Source: Zonotrichia leucophrys gambelii
Lineage: Eukaryota > Chordata > Aves > Passeriformes > Passerellidae
Direction of reading: 5' to 3'
Assembly (NCBI RefSeq): GCF_028769735.1
Contig: NC_088172.1
Location: forward strand, 71,262,631-71,326,630
Length of the DNA stretch: 64,000 nt
This document shows positions 15,701 to 25,713 of this stretch, piece by piece. Positions within the stretch are counted from its first letter, which is position 1. Each line of letters opens with the position of its first letter. The translations under genes were made by a program, and so were the position numbers. The notes beneath the pieces are model-generated. The model saw nothing but the letters and a program-made list of their open reading frames with translations. It had not been told where the DNA came from and did no database searches.

Positions 15701-18700
15701 CTTTATGATTTTTAAGGTCCCTTCCAACTCAGTCCATTCTATGATTAGATGAAATCAAAAAAGCAAATAAAGAAAGGAGCTGTTGAGTGTAAACGCATGA
15801 CATATCTTCTAAAATTCCCTTTTGTTCCACTGGAAGTATATGAAACCAGATTATCCATTAGACAACTATGCACGATACCTTTTTGAGCATCTGGGTGCAT
15901 TTCAGAAGAAAGAGCAAGTAATTGAGTGCAGCAATAAAACAGAACAAAGAGCTGCTGCTGCACCTACTGAAGATGTGCCGTTTAAGGGTCTAAAGTGGAT
16001 TTTTTCCCTGACAGTTTTTTCCTTAAGTGGATAGATGAAACTCGTAAGTGTTACTTCTGGGAAAATAAGAAGGAACAAAGATTGGTAGAGTGGAGCAGAG
16101 ACTAGAAACAATCTGCCAAAATCTGCAGCTGTTTAAGTTCCTCGTATACAATAATGGATACAGAAAGTTCACACACGTAGCCAGAGGGCTGCTTTACCAG
16201 TTCTCCTTAGAAAAGTGCAGCTAATACAACTAGATTTCTTCTCTTAGAACAATCTAGGATCTCCTTGCAGCAAAGTCTGTCCCAGATGGGAGTATTTTTC
16301 AGTAATACACATGATAATCTATATGAAGAGAATATTTGGAATAGAACTTCAAAGTCTCTTTTATTTAATTTTACAGAAAGTTGCATTCTCTCTTTCTCTC
16401 CAGGAACAGAGATGCCAGACTATTATGTGTCTAAGTATATGAGCAAAACACAAGGGAGATAACTGTAAACCTGTTGAAAATCAGACACTCTGCTGGAGGG
16501 ACCTAGAGTTTCCAAATGTCTACAGCTATTGCTCTGCCCATCAGTGCAAGGCCCTGGTGGCTCGCATCCCACTTTTTGAAATTACATAGGTGTGTATAGA
16601 TGAATGACTTTTAACAGGAATTATATAGATAAGTGTCCGGTTCAGTGTTGAAAATGTGGCTTAGCCAGTTAAGGGGGTGGACGGCTGAGCAGCAGGTCCG
16701 GCAGCACCTGGCTCCCAGCTGGCTCCAGCTTCTATCCCACAAACCAGCTCTGCCATTTCTGACATTGGTGGCCTTGCTTCACCTTGGCAAGGCAGAGCAA
16801 GACACGACCTCTTTTGAGTGTCTGCTGCCCACGACAGGATGAGGCACGCAACACCTGGTGGCTTATGCCAAGTTACAATATTCCCAGGAAAGGGAGAGAA
16901 GAGCTGACCCACAGCCCTCTGCCCAGGTACAAACAGCAGATATCCCAGAAAGGCTGCTGTATCTTGATCCAGCAAGAGATGAACAAACACAATAAAGAGG
17001 GGTGTGACATGGTGGCTCTGCACAGCACCTCTGGATATCCAAAGATAAAAAGGAAAGGAGTCTCTGCTATGAAAGATGGCTGATAGGTTTAATGTTGTAG
17101 CAAGGGGGCAGCTGCCTTCCTTCCGGAAGCACCGCCTCAATGTCAAGAATCCAGCACTTCACTACCAGGCTGCTGGGGATAGGAAGGGAGGGGAGAAAAT
17201 TGCCTCCCCCTCTCCAGGCCATGTGGGATTGTCAGGAGCTGAAATGACAAAGAGCAAGGCACATGTTCTGTAAAGAAAGAGACTGGGCAGATACTTCCCG
17301 GTGAGGAGTTCTGGGCACTTTGGGGTGGGAGGGAGGTGGTTGATGGGAGTCTCTGTAAGGCTCTATGAACTGCTTCTTCTGCTGAGCAATTTACTTTCAA
17401 TAGTTTCTCTTTGCAGCATTGCCAAGCTTCTGCTGCTCTATCTTTTTTAGTTGAATGAACATGTGAAAAGTATTTGAACTGGGAAGAGCTGAAATGTCAG
17501 CCTATGGTATTACCAGAAATAATCACTGGTGAGATGATACACTGAGATACACACACACACACACACACACACATTCTATGTATATCCTGTTACAAGACCA
17601 GCAATAATAAATATATCTTGTTCTGGCCACTAGGTGACAATGTTTCTTAATCAAGTCTTCTTTTGAACAACTGCATGCACTTTTAACTCAGGGATTTTGT
17701 GACTTTTGTTTGAATCTAGGTATTATAAATAGACAGAGCAGGGCACTGGGGGAGGAAGGCTTTGGGACTAAATAAGGATAGCCTGAAACGCAAATATGGG
17801 AGTTGTGTTGTCTGTGTATGTTGGTTCTACTCTCTGCAAGGTTAGATATGTATCAAGGCAGTAAATATGAAATATTTTTCCCTGTCCATATGAAGACATA
17901 GTGCTAAAATGGCAGACAAAATAAAATGGCACCTCCTTTGTAAATAACAAAATTTTGCCCGTGCATTGTAATGGATAGGAGGGATACCCTCCCAGTGTCA
18001 GACACCTGCCCTTGCTGGGAATATACAGAGCAAATTCCCCCTAGCCTGGAGGGTAAGGGAGTTTTGAGTTAAAGTGTCTTAAGGAAGAACTTGAGCAAAA
18101 CATCACACCGAACAACACTGCACATTTTAGAGCAATGAGAGGTGAGAGAGACACAGTACTTGGCATAATTTCTGGGAACTACATTTACAAACTGAGGCTG
18201 AAGATGAAGGATGCATCGAGGGAGATAAAGTTACAGAGTGAGTATGATTTCTGCAGGTAGGCACAGTCCTTTCAAGCAAAGCAGTGGAGAACCTGCACTG
18301 GCATATCCAGTCCCTAAAATGGTCTGTCTGGGTAGTAGACCATATTAATTTGGAATAAAACAAAAAAAAAAAGCCAAAACAAACAAACAAACAAACAAAA
18401 AACAAAACAAAAAAACCAAAAGAAACAGAAGAAAATAAATTCTCTGTAAACCATGCAATAACAAAATCGGTGGTCACATAAAAGTGCTGTCAGCTAGAGT
18501 AGTGAGTATGGGACACTGCATCTCTGTGCCATCAGATACATGTGCCAGTCTGGAGTGTTGCCTATATTGACTGACTGACTTTAAAAACCTGAAACAGACC
18601 ATCCCAAAACAGAAAATCACCCCAACCAAAAGAACAGCTCAAACCAAACAACCCTTCTCCCTTCCTCCCCCAAGCCCTGACAGCATAACAGGGAAGAAGG

Positions 18701-21700
18701 TTGAAAATTCAAGGCAAGAAGAGCAATAGCACTGACACTCTCACTGAGGGCAGAGATCTCCTCAGCTGCATTTCAGGGGGAGTGTGCCTCAGGGGATGTT
18801 AGAGGTAGATCAAGAGTCCAGAAAGAAACCTCTGAATTTTGAAGTGCCTCCCTGTTACCAGGTGCCATCTCAGTAAAACAAAAGATAGAAAAATAAACAA
18901 CTGAGAGAACTTGTTCCATCTTTTACAAGCTGTCACTAACGTTCACTCATAAGAAAAAACCCAGAAAAAAACCCAAACCAACCCCAAAAAACCCCAAACC
19001 AACCCCAAAATCCAAACCCAGCATACTAAGGCAATCCTGGTGAAAAAAGAGATTTCAACTGAGGTCAAAATGTGGTGAGAGAGAAGAAAAAAACCCAGCA
19101 GCTAGGCAGAAACTGAGCATTGCCACCCAGCATAAGGTTCAGAGAGGGATCACCACATCTCTCCCATAATGTAATGGATAGGAAGGATATGCAAGTCTGA
19201 CTTGAGTTGCTCATCAGAGAGATGCTAGTTCTTCTGACATGGCAAAATACACAGATAATATGCAAATACTTCCGTAGTTTTGCAAACATTGTGAGGTAGG
19301 AGGAATAGGATGGACAGCAGCATTAAAAATGTTGTATTGCCCCTATTTAATTCAGTAGTAATCCTCCTGGAATAGCACTCTCTAACAGAGCACTTTAATC
19401 CACAGATGTCAAAAGCACTCCACAAGGGAATCTGGTGCTGTTATCCATGGTTTCTTGGGGACGAACAGAAGAGCTGCCAAGCAAGCTGGTGAAAGTCAGC
19501 TTGCTTGGCAGCCCTTCAGCTATTCACAAACTCCTGAGTCAGCGTGATGCCCACCAGCCCATGCAGAAAAGTAGCCAGAAGGCGTGACTAAGGAGACTGA
19601 AAATCTTTGTGCTGAAAGCAACTGAGAACATTGAGTTTGTTTAACTCTAAGAATATTGAAAAGTACATTGTAATTTTAAAACTATTTCTGTCAAATCACT
19701 CTATCCTGTGCATTCAGACATGCCCTATTTTTTCCTCATGTACCTGAGATGGTCATGAACAAGCAATAAGGGCCTGAGGCTGAATGCAGTTTCATTGTTA
19801 ACATTGTTTCTGAAGAACTAAATTTGGCACATGTGAATTGATAGCTCTGAGCTGGTCATCCACATTTCCAATAGATTGGTTCACCTGTGCCCAGCCAAAA
19901 TAGGTTATTATGCTTTCTACTTAGACTTGCTCTTATTAGACATTGTTGCATGGCCTTTACTTGTAAAACCTGGCAAGACTGAAATAGAAGAATGGGTGTT
20001 ACAACTCAGCCATCACAGTTTAAAATATAAATGAAGCCTTAAGTGGAAGAACTCAAGAAGTGAGAGCAAAAGGTGAGGCTCAGTGTCACAAGACAAACTA
20101 AGCTCTTTCCTCAGCAAATAACCTTCCTCTAGGACAGAGATTGGATTGAGTATCAATGCAGAGCAGGCATGAATGAAATCAGTCACACAACTACACACAC
20201 ACAAGCATAAATGCCAGTCAGAAGAGGCTTGCTGCAAAAGATTTTCTGCCCAGAAAACTTTAATTAAAACAGTGATAAAACCCAGAGAATTTGCAAAGCT
20301 GTCATTAACTATTGCAACTGTGAAGTGACCCTACTCTGTTTTCAGTCTTTGCTGCCAATTATACACACACAATATCCTGTCCAGGGCATATTGCCAGTTC
20401 TGGCAGGAAGGAAAAGAGTCATCTTGTTTTAGACTTGACAAAGCATGGACAGATTATTTGTTCAATAAATGCAATCATTTTGGGGATGAATGTTCTGTGA
20501 ATAGCTTGTTTCCTTTCCCACCTTCTCAGATTTATCTGTCAAACAAAATCCCAAAATAACACTCATTCTGTCACTTGTCAAGTAACAGTTTACTATTACC
20601 ATTCAGAAGTGTTTTAAAGCATGTTTGGATCTTGTGGTCTGTTCAGATGGGATTGGTAATGCACTCAGCATGCCTTTCTGATGGAAGCATTCACAAAAAG
20701 TCGGAATTTGCCCTCTAATTAATACTCTCTCCTATTGACATAAAATTTCCTTTTATGCCTCGTATTTACTCTAACTGGCCCAGTTAAGAGTGAAATGAGG
20801 GAAAGCAAACAGGGAACAAATTATGCATAAATGCAGAAAAACACCCAACTTAAGAATTCCAGTAAATAATTTTGAAGCAAAAAAAGCTTTATATTTTTTC
20901 CCCTTGTCTAGAAGCCAGCAGCAGTGGGCAGTGCTTTTAAATTGTACCTCATAATTTAAACTGTACAAGGATTTTCCACAGTACTGCACCACTTATGGCA
21001 TAGGCAAAAAGGGGTCAGATGTAATCCCAGCAGCAGGACAAGCTTTCACCTGTCTGCTGGAGACAGCTCTGAGCTCATTGAAGGGAAGGATGGGAGCAGA
21101 CTGCTGCCTTCAGAAGGAGGATGCTGCCCCAGGTGACCTAGCACAGGGTAGCACAGCAGTTGCTGTCACTTGCAGATAGTCCCTCTAACAGTGGGTCACT
21201 GCTGTCGAGAGGGCATTGCACCTTCCCCACACTTTGCTGATCCCCTGGCCACAGCATTAACAAGGAGAATGATGGAACAGTGGCTCAGGTGTCAAGAAGC
21301 AGTGCAGTGGTCTCAGTGTCCATCAGCATTTACAAGATGCCCCACATACTCCCTCTGCTGGTTTGCTCTTGGTGTCAGTGTGTGACCCACTGCACTCAGG
21401 CTTCCATGCCTCAGGATGCTGAGGAGCCTCACCTGGATCCAAAACTGCCTGGCTGCTGTATCACATACAATGCACACATCAGTGCCCTGTCTGTCACAAA
21501 TGACAGCTGTGCTACCTGTCACTTGTGAGACTTTCCAGAAGGGGACACACAGAGGTCTTATCTCAGCAAAAGGTGTGAGACCATGGCTCTTGGATATTCA
21601 TGAGCTCTGCCAAGATGAGTGACTCTGGGAAGACTTGGCCAAATACAGTAAGGCTTTTAGGACTTTATCCTGAGAAGGTGAAGAGATTCAGAAGAACTCC

Positions 21701-24428
21701 ATCTTCTGGATAAATGCTAACACCAATCACATACATCTCCTTGGTTTTGGAAAAGTGTATCATAATTTGCAACAAGCTGCACTGCCATACTTAAACTTGA
21801 AAGAGAAGAAAACACTTAGTAACTGCAGATGTGTTATCTCTGAAGCCGTTTTCCAAGGCATCAAAAACCCAAGAGTATCAAATATGAACAACTTTTGGGG
21901 TTTGTGTACGGAATCTAATCCAGAATAGATTCCTGCCAATAGACTGTCTTGCCAGAGCCCTAAAGCACCAGAGGTACAGGAAGCTAGCACATGGACTGGC
22001 CTTTTTTCTCTGCTGCCAGAAGGGCAAGAGGGTGTCTGTATGACAAAGCACTTGCTCTGCCACATCACAGCTCCCTGGATAGAATGAGTTATTGGTGTAT
22101 GTAAAACTAATAACTATAAACTGCTGTGGCTGCTGCTTGTAGAACTGTGACAGTAGACCTTTGAGGAGAAAAGAAATTAGGGCTTTCCAGATTCATGTAT
22201 ACCTAACAGATTTTTTTCAAAAGTTATAATTTCCAAAAGGTATACCTACATCCATCAATTTTCACCAGATCTACACTACACTTAACTTGGAGTAGTGCTT
22301 CTGCTGGTTGTACATACTCTGTGAGAAAAGGAACTCAAGTTTTGAATCTTGAGTTAAGTTTCAAGAACAGCAGCTATGACATGCAAGCACTTGCAGGCTT
22401 GGCTGAAGGATCTGAAGAAATCAAATCTCCATAGCCTAAAGGCCCAGGCAGATATTTGCTAGAAGATGTGAGATCACTACCAGGAAGCAGCATAGGAGAA
22501 CATCTCTGCTGGTTGATTTATGGAAGAAGTCTGAACTACCAGTGTGATGCAGAAGCAATACTGGGAGGGATCAGTAGAGTTGATAGAGTGTAAATATGAA
22601 TGTGAATAGTGATGGCAAGACCCTGCTTGGATGCTGGATTCAGCCCTTGCTATAAAGCTGCTGGGATGACAGGGGAAAAGATCTTATGAGAGGAGATAAA
22701 TAAATATAATTACCCCTGCTCCCCAGTCAACCAACCAACAAAAGAAAATTCCCTCAATTTCTTAATATAGGAATACAGAGGTAGGCTTCAAGGTATGATT
22801 GCTCCTTCAGGAATATAGATTGGCCATAGGGTGTCATTTGCAAGCAAAAATTTATTTCAATTAAAAGGAATGACCAAAAATTGCATAAAGTTGTTGTGAT
22901 CACTTTAGCTAAGAATTTAGGTGAAAGCTCCTATCCAACAGAGAAACAAAATCAGGAATGTGCTTTCAATTGGAAGTGTGATAACAACACCAAAAAAACC
23001 CCTAGCCTGTTATATGAGGGAACATAATGGCTGTGTAAATGAGATTATACATTGCCTCTGTAGGGGACTGGCCTTGCTGACCTAAGATGTTCTTTCTAGT
23101 CCTAAGTGCAACTGCTTAATTGTTTAGCTGATAGTGCAGACATTTCCCAGCCATTCACGAGGGGATACCCAGATGTGAACAGAGTGGGGATAAATTGGAA
23201 CACCTCTGATTTATCTTACTATCCCTCTCCTAAGATAGAAGCCATATATATTTCTATTAAAATCTCTGTTTTTGTTTTAAGCACAACTTTCCTTAATTTC
23301 TAGAGATAAAAATAAGAAAGTTTCATGTAAACATATTAAAATACTTAGCATTTGACATTTTAACTTCCACAAGCCTTTATCAAATGTAAGCAGAGGCCTA
23401 ATAGGTGAATTGAAATATGTAATAAGTTAAGAATAAAAAAATCAGGCAAATAATTTAAAAACAGAGACATTTCTGTACATGCTGTTTAGAAGAACAGATT
23501 AAATAAAAGTTAAATTTTCTTCTATTTTTCTGTGAGGTCCTATAGTTGAAAATTTTTATTACCTACCATGCTTGCACTCTTTGAAATTTCATAAATTTTC
23601 CTTGTGTTTGGCAATAAGCCTGCCCAAAATAGATAATATTTAAACAAACAACCCAAAATTACAGTGGTATCAGAGTGCATTTATACTGAGTACCATCTTC
23701 AAAACTCTGTTATACACTTACAATATTTGTTCTCCAGCAGAACCAAAAAAAATACTTGGTATTGTGACTGCTAACAGAGGATAAGGTTCTAGTACTTAGA
23801 TCTTTCTTAGATCCTATTTGAAGAAGTCCATTTCTATATGCATCCAGCATTTAAAGCAAGAACAATACAAACAATCAAAGTTAAGAATCACAAAAGGTAT
23901 TTTGTGTTTCTCCAGAAGATAATTGTAGGATACCTACTGACTCTCAATAGCCATAAGTGAAAATCAGGGAATCATTTATTCAGTGCTACTAAAACACAAG
24001 AAAACATGGAATTATTATGTACTGCTGACAAGGTACTTCTTCTACTATCTTCCCACATATTAAGCTTAATGAACATTAGTTGAAAGTTTACAGGCCAGAC
24101 TATATATTTTTCCTCAAGATTTCTGCATTGATTATAAACCTCTTTTCAACAAAAGCAAAATGTACTTCTCTGATCTTTCAATTGCTGAAAAAAAAAAGTG
24201 ACAGTTTCTACCTTCTTGTTCCTTTAGGGATATCCAAATGAATTACTTTGAATTTGATAACAACATCTATTTAAGAGTTTCCTTTCACACCGAAACCAAA
24301 TACCTACCTAAAGCCAACAGGTAGAAACCTATGATAGTCTCTCCTTGCTCTGTTACAGCTGCCTCTCTGGTCAGAAAACTGATGTTGTTGTTCCTCCAGG
24401 GTGCCTGTGCAGAGAAATGGACAGACAT
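632..24428 (-). CDS. OPN5L1: Neuropsin-like opsin (OPN5 family, probably OPN5L1), 5' part, four spliced coding exons
   Basis: This is a seven-transmembrane retinal-binding receptor of the OPN5 (neuropsin) group. The coding exons are 24308-24428, 15471-15676, 2091-2190 and 632-736, all with GT/AG borders and matching phases (1, 0, 1, 1). Together they give 177 codons plus one base. Visible are an N-glycosylation-type NNNIS N-terminus, TM1 with GNS, TM2 with NLAVSD, the cysteine of WTCQVDGF expected to form the extracellular disulphide, a TRY triplet where rhodopsins have D/ERY, and TM4 ending in PLLGWGSY. TM5-7, including the Schiff-base lysine, lie off the left edge. Chicken Opn5L1 is reported to couple to G protein in the dark with all-trans retinal and to be switched off by light; that is family knowledge. 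The OPN5 family is firm. The L1 assignment rests on remembered similarity and naming varies (OPN6 in some schemes). Confidence 0.9.
737..2090. other. OPN5L1 intron between exons 3 and 4
   Basis: The stretch is AT-rich non-coding sequence with no repeat or RNA gene that I recognise. Confidence 0.65.
2091..2190 (-). CDS. OPN5L1: OPN5L1 coding exon 3 (TM3 and TRY motif)
   Basis: The 100-base exon begins VDGFLTLLFGLASINTLTV and ends at GCHPER plus one base of the next glycine. It continues exon 2 in phase 0 and covers TM3, with SVTRYIKG at the cytoplasmic end in the place of the D/ERY motif. The acceptor is tttttcag and the donor gtaagg. It is too short for an ordinary ORF list and was found by translating the minus strand for expected opsin TM3 residues. 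Confidence 0.92.
5472..5497. repeat. Perfect inverted repeat, 10-bp stem, 6-base loop
   Basis: The arms cttatgaatc and gattcataag are exact reverse complements around the loop cctact. It lies in OPN5L1 intron 2. No poly-T run follows, so nothing suggests a terminator or RNA gene. Confidence 0.7.
9919..9960. repeat. Tandem duplication, period 22
   Basis: Two near-identical copies of a unit beginning agatatttaataacaccca lie head to tail. They are followed by further acaccc-like sequence. This looks like replication slippage in intronic DNA. Confidence 0.75.
15471..15676 (-). CDS. OPN5L1: OPN5L1 coding exon 2 (TM1 end, TM2, first extracellular loop)
   Basis: The exon has 206 bases, entering in phase 1 and leaving in phase 0. 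It completes TM1 (WLSWFGNSIVIFVLYKQ) and encodes TM2 (LTFNLAVSDASISVFGYS) and the run up to the conserved WTCQ. This is the most diagnostic exon for the neuropsin-like group. The acceptor follows a run of about eleven T's on the coding strand, and the donor is gtaagac. A CR1 3' tail lies just upstream of the acceptor. Confidence 0.93.
15704..15746 (+). mobile_element. CR1 LINE 3' tail fragment
   Basis: The stretch matches the end of avian CR1 elements in plus orientation: ttaaggtcccttccaactca followed by ccattctatgatta. The terminal ATTCTATG-type repeat is characteristic of CR1. The rest of the element is missing, as is usual for 5'-truncated CR1 copies. It begins within about 30 bases of the OPN5L1 exon 2 acceptor. 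Confidence 0.8.
17549..17573. repeat. (AC)n microsatellite, about 12 units
   Basis: An uninterrupted AC dinucleotide run in OPN5L1 intron 1. Confidence 0.95.
18361..18425. repeat. A-rich CAAA-type low-complexity tract
   Basis: A run of A's is followed by four or more caaa units and further A-rich sequence with sparse C's. It may be the decayed poly-A tail of a retroposed sequence or a simple microsatellite. Confidence 0.8.
19468..19517. repeat. Strong hairpin: 16-bp perfect stem, 8-base loop, plus 4 bp
   Basis: The arms gctgccaagcaagctg (19473-19488) and cagcttgcttggcagc (19497-19512) are exact reverse complements around an 8-base loop. After one A-C mismatch, four more pairs (gaag/cttc) extend the stem. 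It is too short for a typical microRNA precursor and has no RNA-polymerase-III box nearby. Confidence 0.8.
23058..23108 (+). mobile_element. Possible decayed CR1 tail
   Basis: The stretch ggggactggccttgctgacc, followed by a ttctttctagtcctaa-like end, resembles the CR1 3' region (TTGGACTAGATGATCTC, then TCCCTTCCAGCCCTAA) with several substitutions. The similarity is weak and could be chance. Confidence 0.3.
24308..24428 (-). CDS. OPN5L1: OPN5L1 coding exon 1 (start codon to TM1)
   Basis: The exon encodes 40 residues from MSVHFSAQ to GFYLLAL plus one base of the next glycine. The ATG at 24428 is the first in its frame. An in-frame stop lies further upstream, with no other ATG between, and the base at -3 is A, a favourable context. 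The NNNIS sequence near residue 13 gives an N-glycosylation site, as expected for an extracellular opsin tail. The donor is gtaggt, read from 24307 downward. The 5' UTR and any upstream non-coding exon were not identified. Confidence 0.85.
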
Positions 24429-25432
24429 TTTCAGTGGAGCTTCTGATGCAGAAATCACCCTTCCCCAGAATGTCCTGGTGAATAAAATGGTTCCAGCCTT
24501 TTCCTCAGTTTCTGCTCGCTGTATTCAAGGGAGCTCTCAATAAGACTAATGATCTAAAGAAGGAAATCTCAAGGGACAGGAGCTTTGCAGCCTTCTGACC
24601 TATTCTTCTTCACTAATCCTATCTATTAATACAGCCTGTGAACCTGTGGCCAGCAAAAGACAGAAGACTTCCTTGAATCCTCATTACTGCTATGTGCAAA
24701 AATCTCTAATGAAGAGTGGGTATCTGACAAAAGAGACAACTTCCTCTAAAATAAAGTGACACCACATAACCTACAGGCTCACAGGCACACCCACACCATA
24801 CTGATATGTTGCTTACATAACCGTACTTTCATCTTTTTTTCTTCATTGAAGATGAGTGGAATTTTAGTTCAAATGAAATTCAGGAAAAATCTCATACAAA
24901 TTAAAAAATGGCACAGTGAAAAAAAAAAAACCAAACAGGGAGGTGTCACCACCTTCAAATGTGACTTTAACATAGCAGAAAAAATAATTAACTTACTTTA
25001 CCAGCAGGATAGTTGTTAACTTAAAAAGAAGGGAAGGTAATTTCCAGTACAGGTTGAAAAAAATTGTAAGTACTTTGGATCATATTTTTTGAAAAAAATT
25101 GTAAGTACTTTGGATCATATTTTTAGACTGCTAAGGACCCTCCAAACTTGGAGTAAGCTCCATGTATGATGTGGGATTTTGCCCATACAGTTGAAAATGG
25201 AAATCTTGTTTTGTTGAAGTGCATGGGATTTGAGTCAGCTGAGAATATTTTTAGTCTTTTCTGAGGTATTATCAATCGTTGTTAAGAGAGGCCATATGTC
25301 AACTATCAGGTTGTAGTCATAACTAAAAAACATGAATCTAAATTAATTCATCTGGAGTAGCAAAGTGGTTAAGCATCCTTTCTGATTTTTTTCCCCTCAC
25401 CCCAGTCTTCACACACTGGGAGTGATTAATAC
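24429..25432. other. Region upstream of the OPN5L1 start codon
   Basis: This AT-rich sequence presumably includes 5' UTR or an upstream intron of the opsin gene. It contains a 35-base tandem duplication at 25054-25124. I saw no TATA box or other promoter element that I would defend. Confidence 0.5.
25054..25124. repeat. Tandem duplication, period 35
   Basis: Two copies, essentially identical, of a unit beginning ttgaaaaaaattgtaagtac lie head to tail. The near-identity suggests a recent slippage event or assembly duplication. It lies about 0.65 kb upstream of the OPN5L1 start codon. Confidence 0.9.
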
Positions 25433-25713
25433 CTTGATCGGCTTGCAGTTTTCTCCTTCTTCCTTCTGGTGGCACCCTCCAGTGAAGAACAGAGGCTTTG
25501 CAAACTGCTGTGGTTTGTTTGGTGGGTCTGCAGGTGTCCGTGCTTCCAAAGGAGAGAAAGGCTCCCTCTGCAGATTACAGGAGCCTCGTTTCATGTCTCT
25601 CACTGCTTTAGTGGTGACCAATTTAGTGGCTTCACAGAGATTATCCCCAAGTGCCTTCACTATCTTCACAAAGTGCTTTGAAAGGATTAGAGCAGCATAT
25701 GCTACGAGCAGCT
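25433..25713 (-). CDS. Unrecognised 93-codon exon-like open frame
   Basis: I do not recognise this sequence. On the minus strand a strong acceptor (pyrimidine-rich, ending gttatag) leads into a frame of 93 codons without a stop. The frame ends exactly in phase before gtatta, a usable donor after ATCAAG. The translation begins LLVAYAALILSKHFVKIVKA, then includes LCEATKLVTTKAVRDMKRGS, and is proline- and lysine-rich later. The frame would run on to a TGA about eight codons past the donor. It lies immediately downstream (minus sense) of the R2 Myb remnant. It could therefore be a host exon, a remnant of the R2 ORF between the Myb and reverse transcriptase regions, or chance. An overlapping plus-strand frame of 104 codons is probably its shadow. 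Confidence 0.3.

Larger units (their letters stand above)
15677..24307. other. OPN5L1 intron between exons 1 and 2 (8.6 kb)
   Basis: This intronic sequence holds a CR1 tail next to exon 2, an (AC) microsatellite near 17.55 kb and a CAAA-rich stretch near 18.4 kb. It also has a CCAAA-rich stretch near 18.96-19.01 kb, a strong hairpin at 19473-19512 and a doubtful CR1 remnant at about 23.06 kb. A GC-richer block at 16.64-17.35 kb carries a 161-codon minus-strand frame with no recognisable domain. It may be an old repeat. Confidence 0.6.

Noticed and set aside
16661..17146. 161-codon minus-strand open frame in a GC-richer block of OPN5L1 intron 1
   Set aside because: No domain recognised. A plus-strand frame overlaps it, and the block may be an unidentified repeat.
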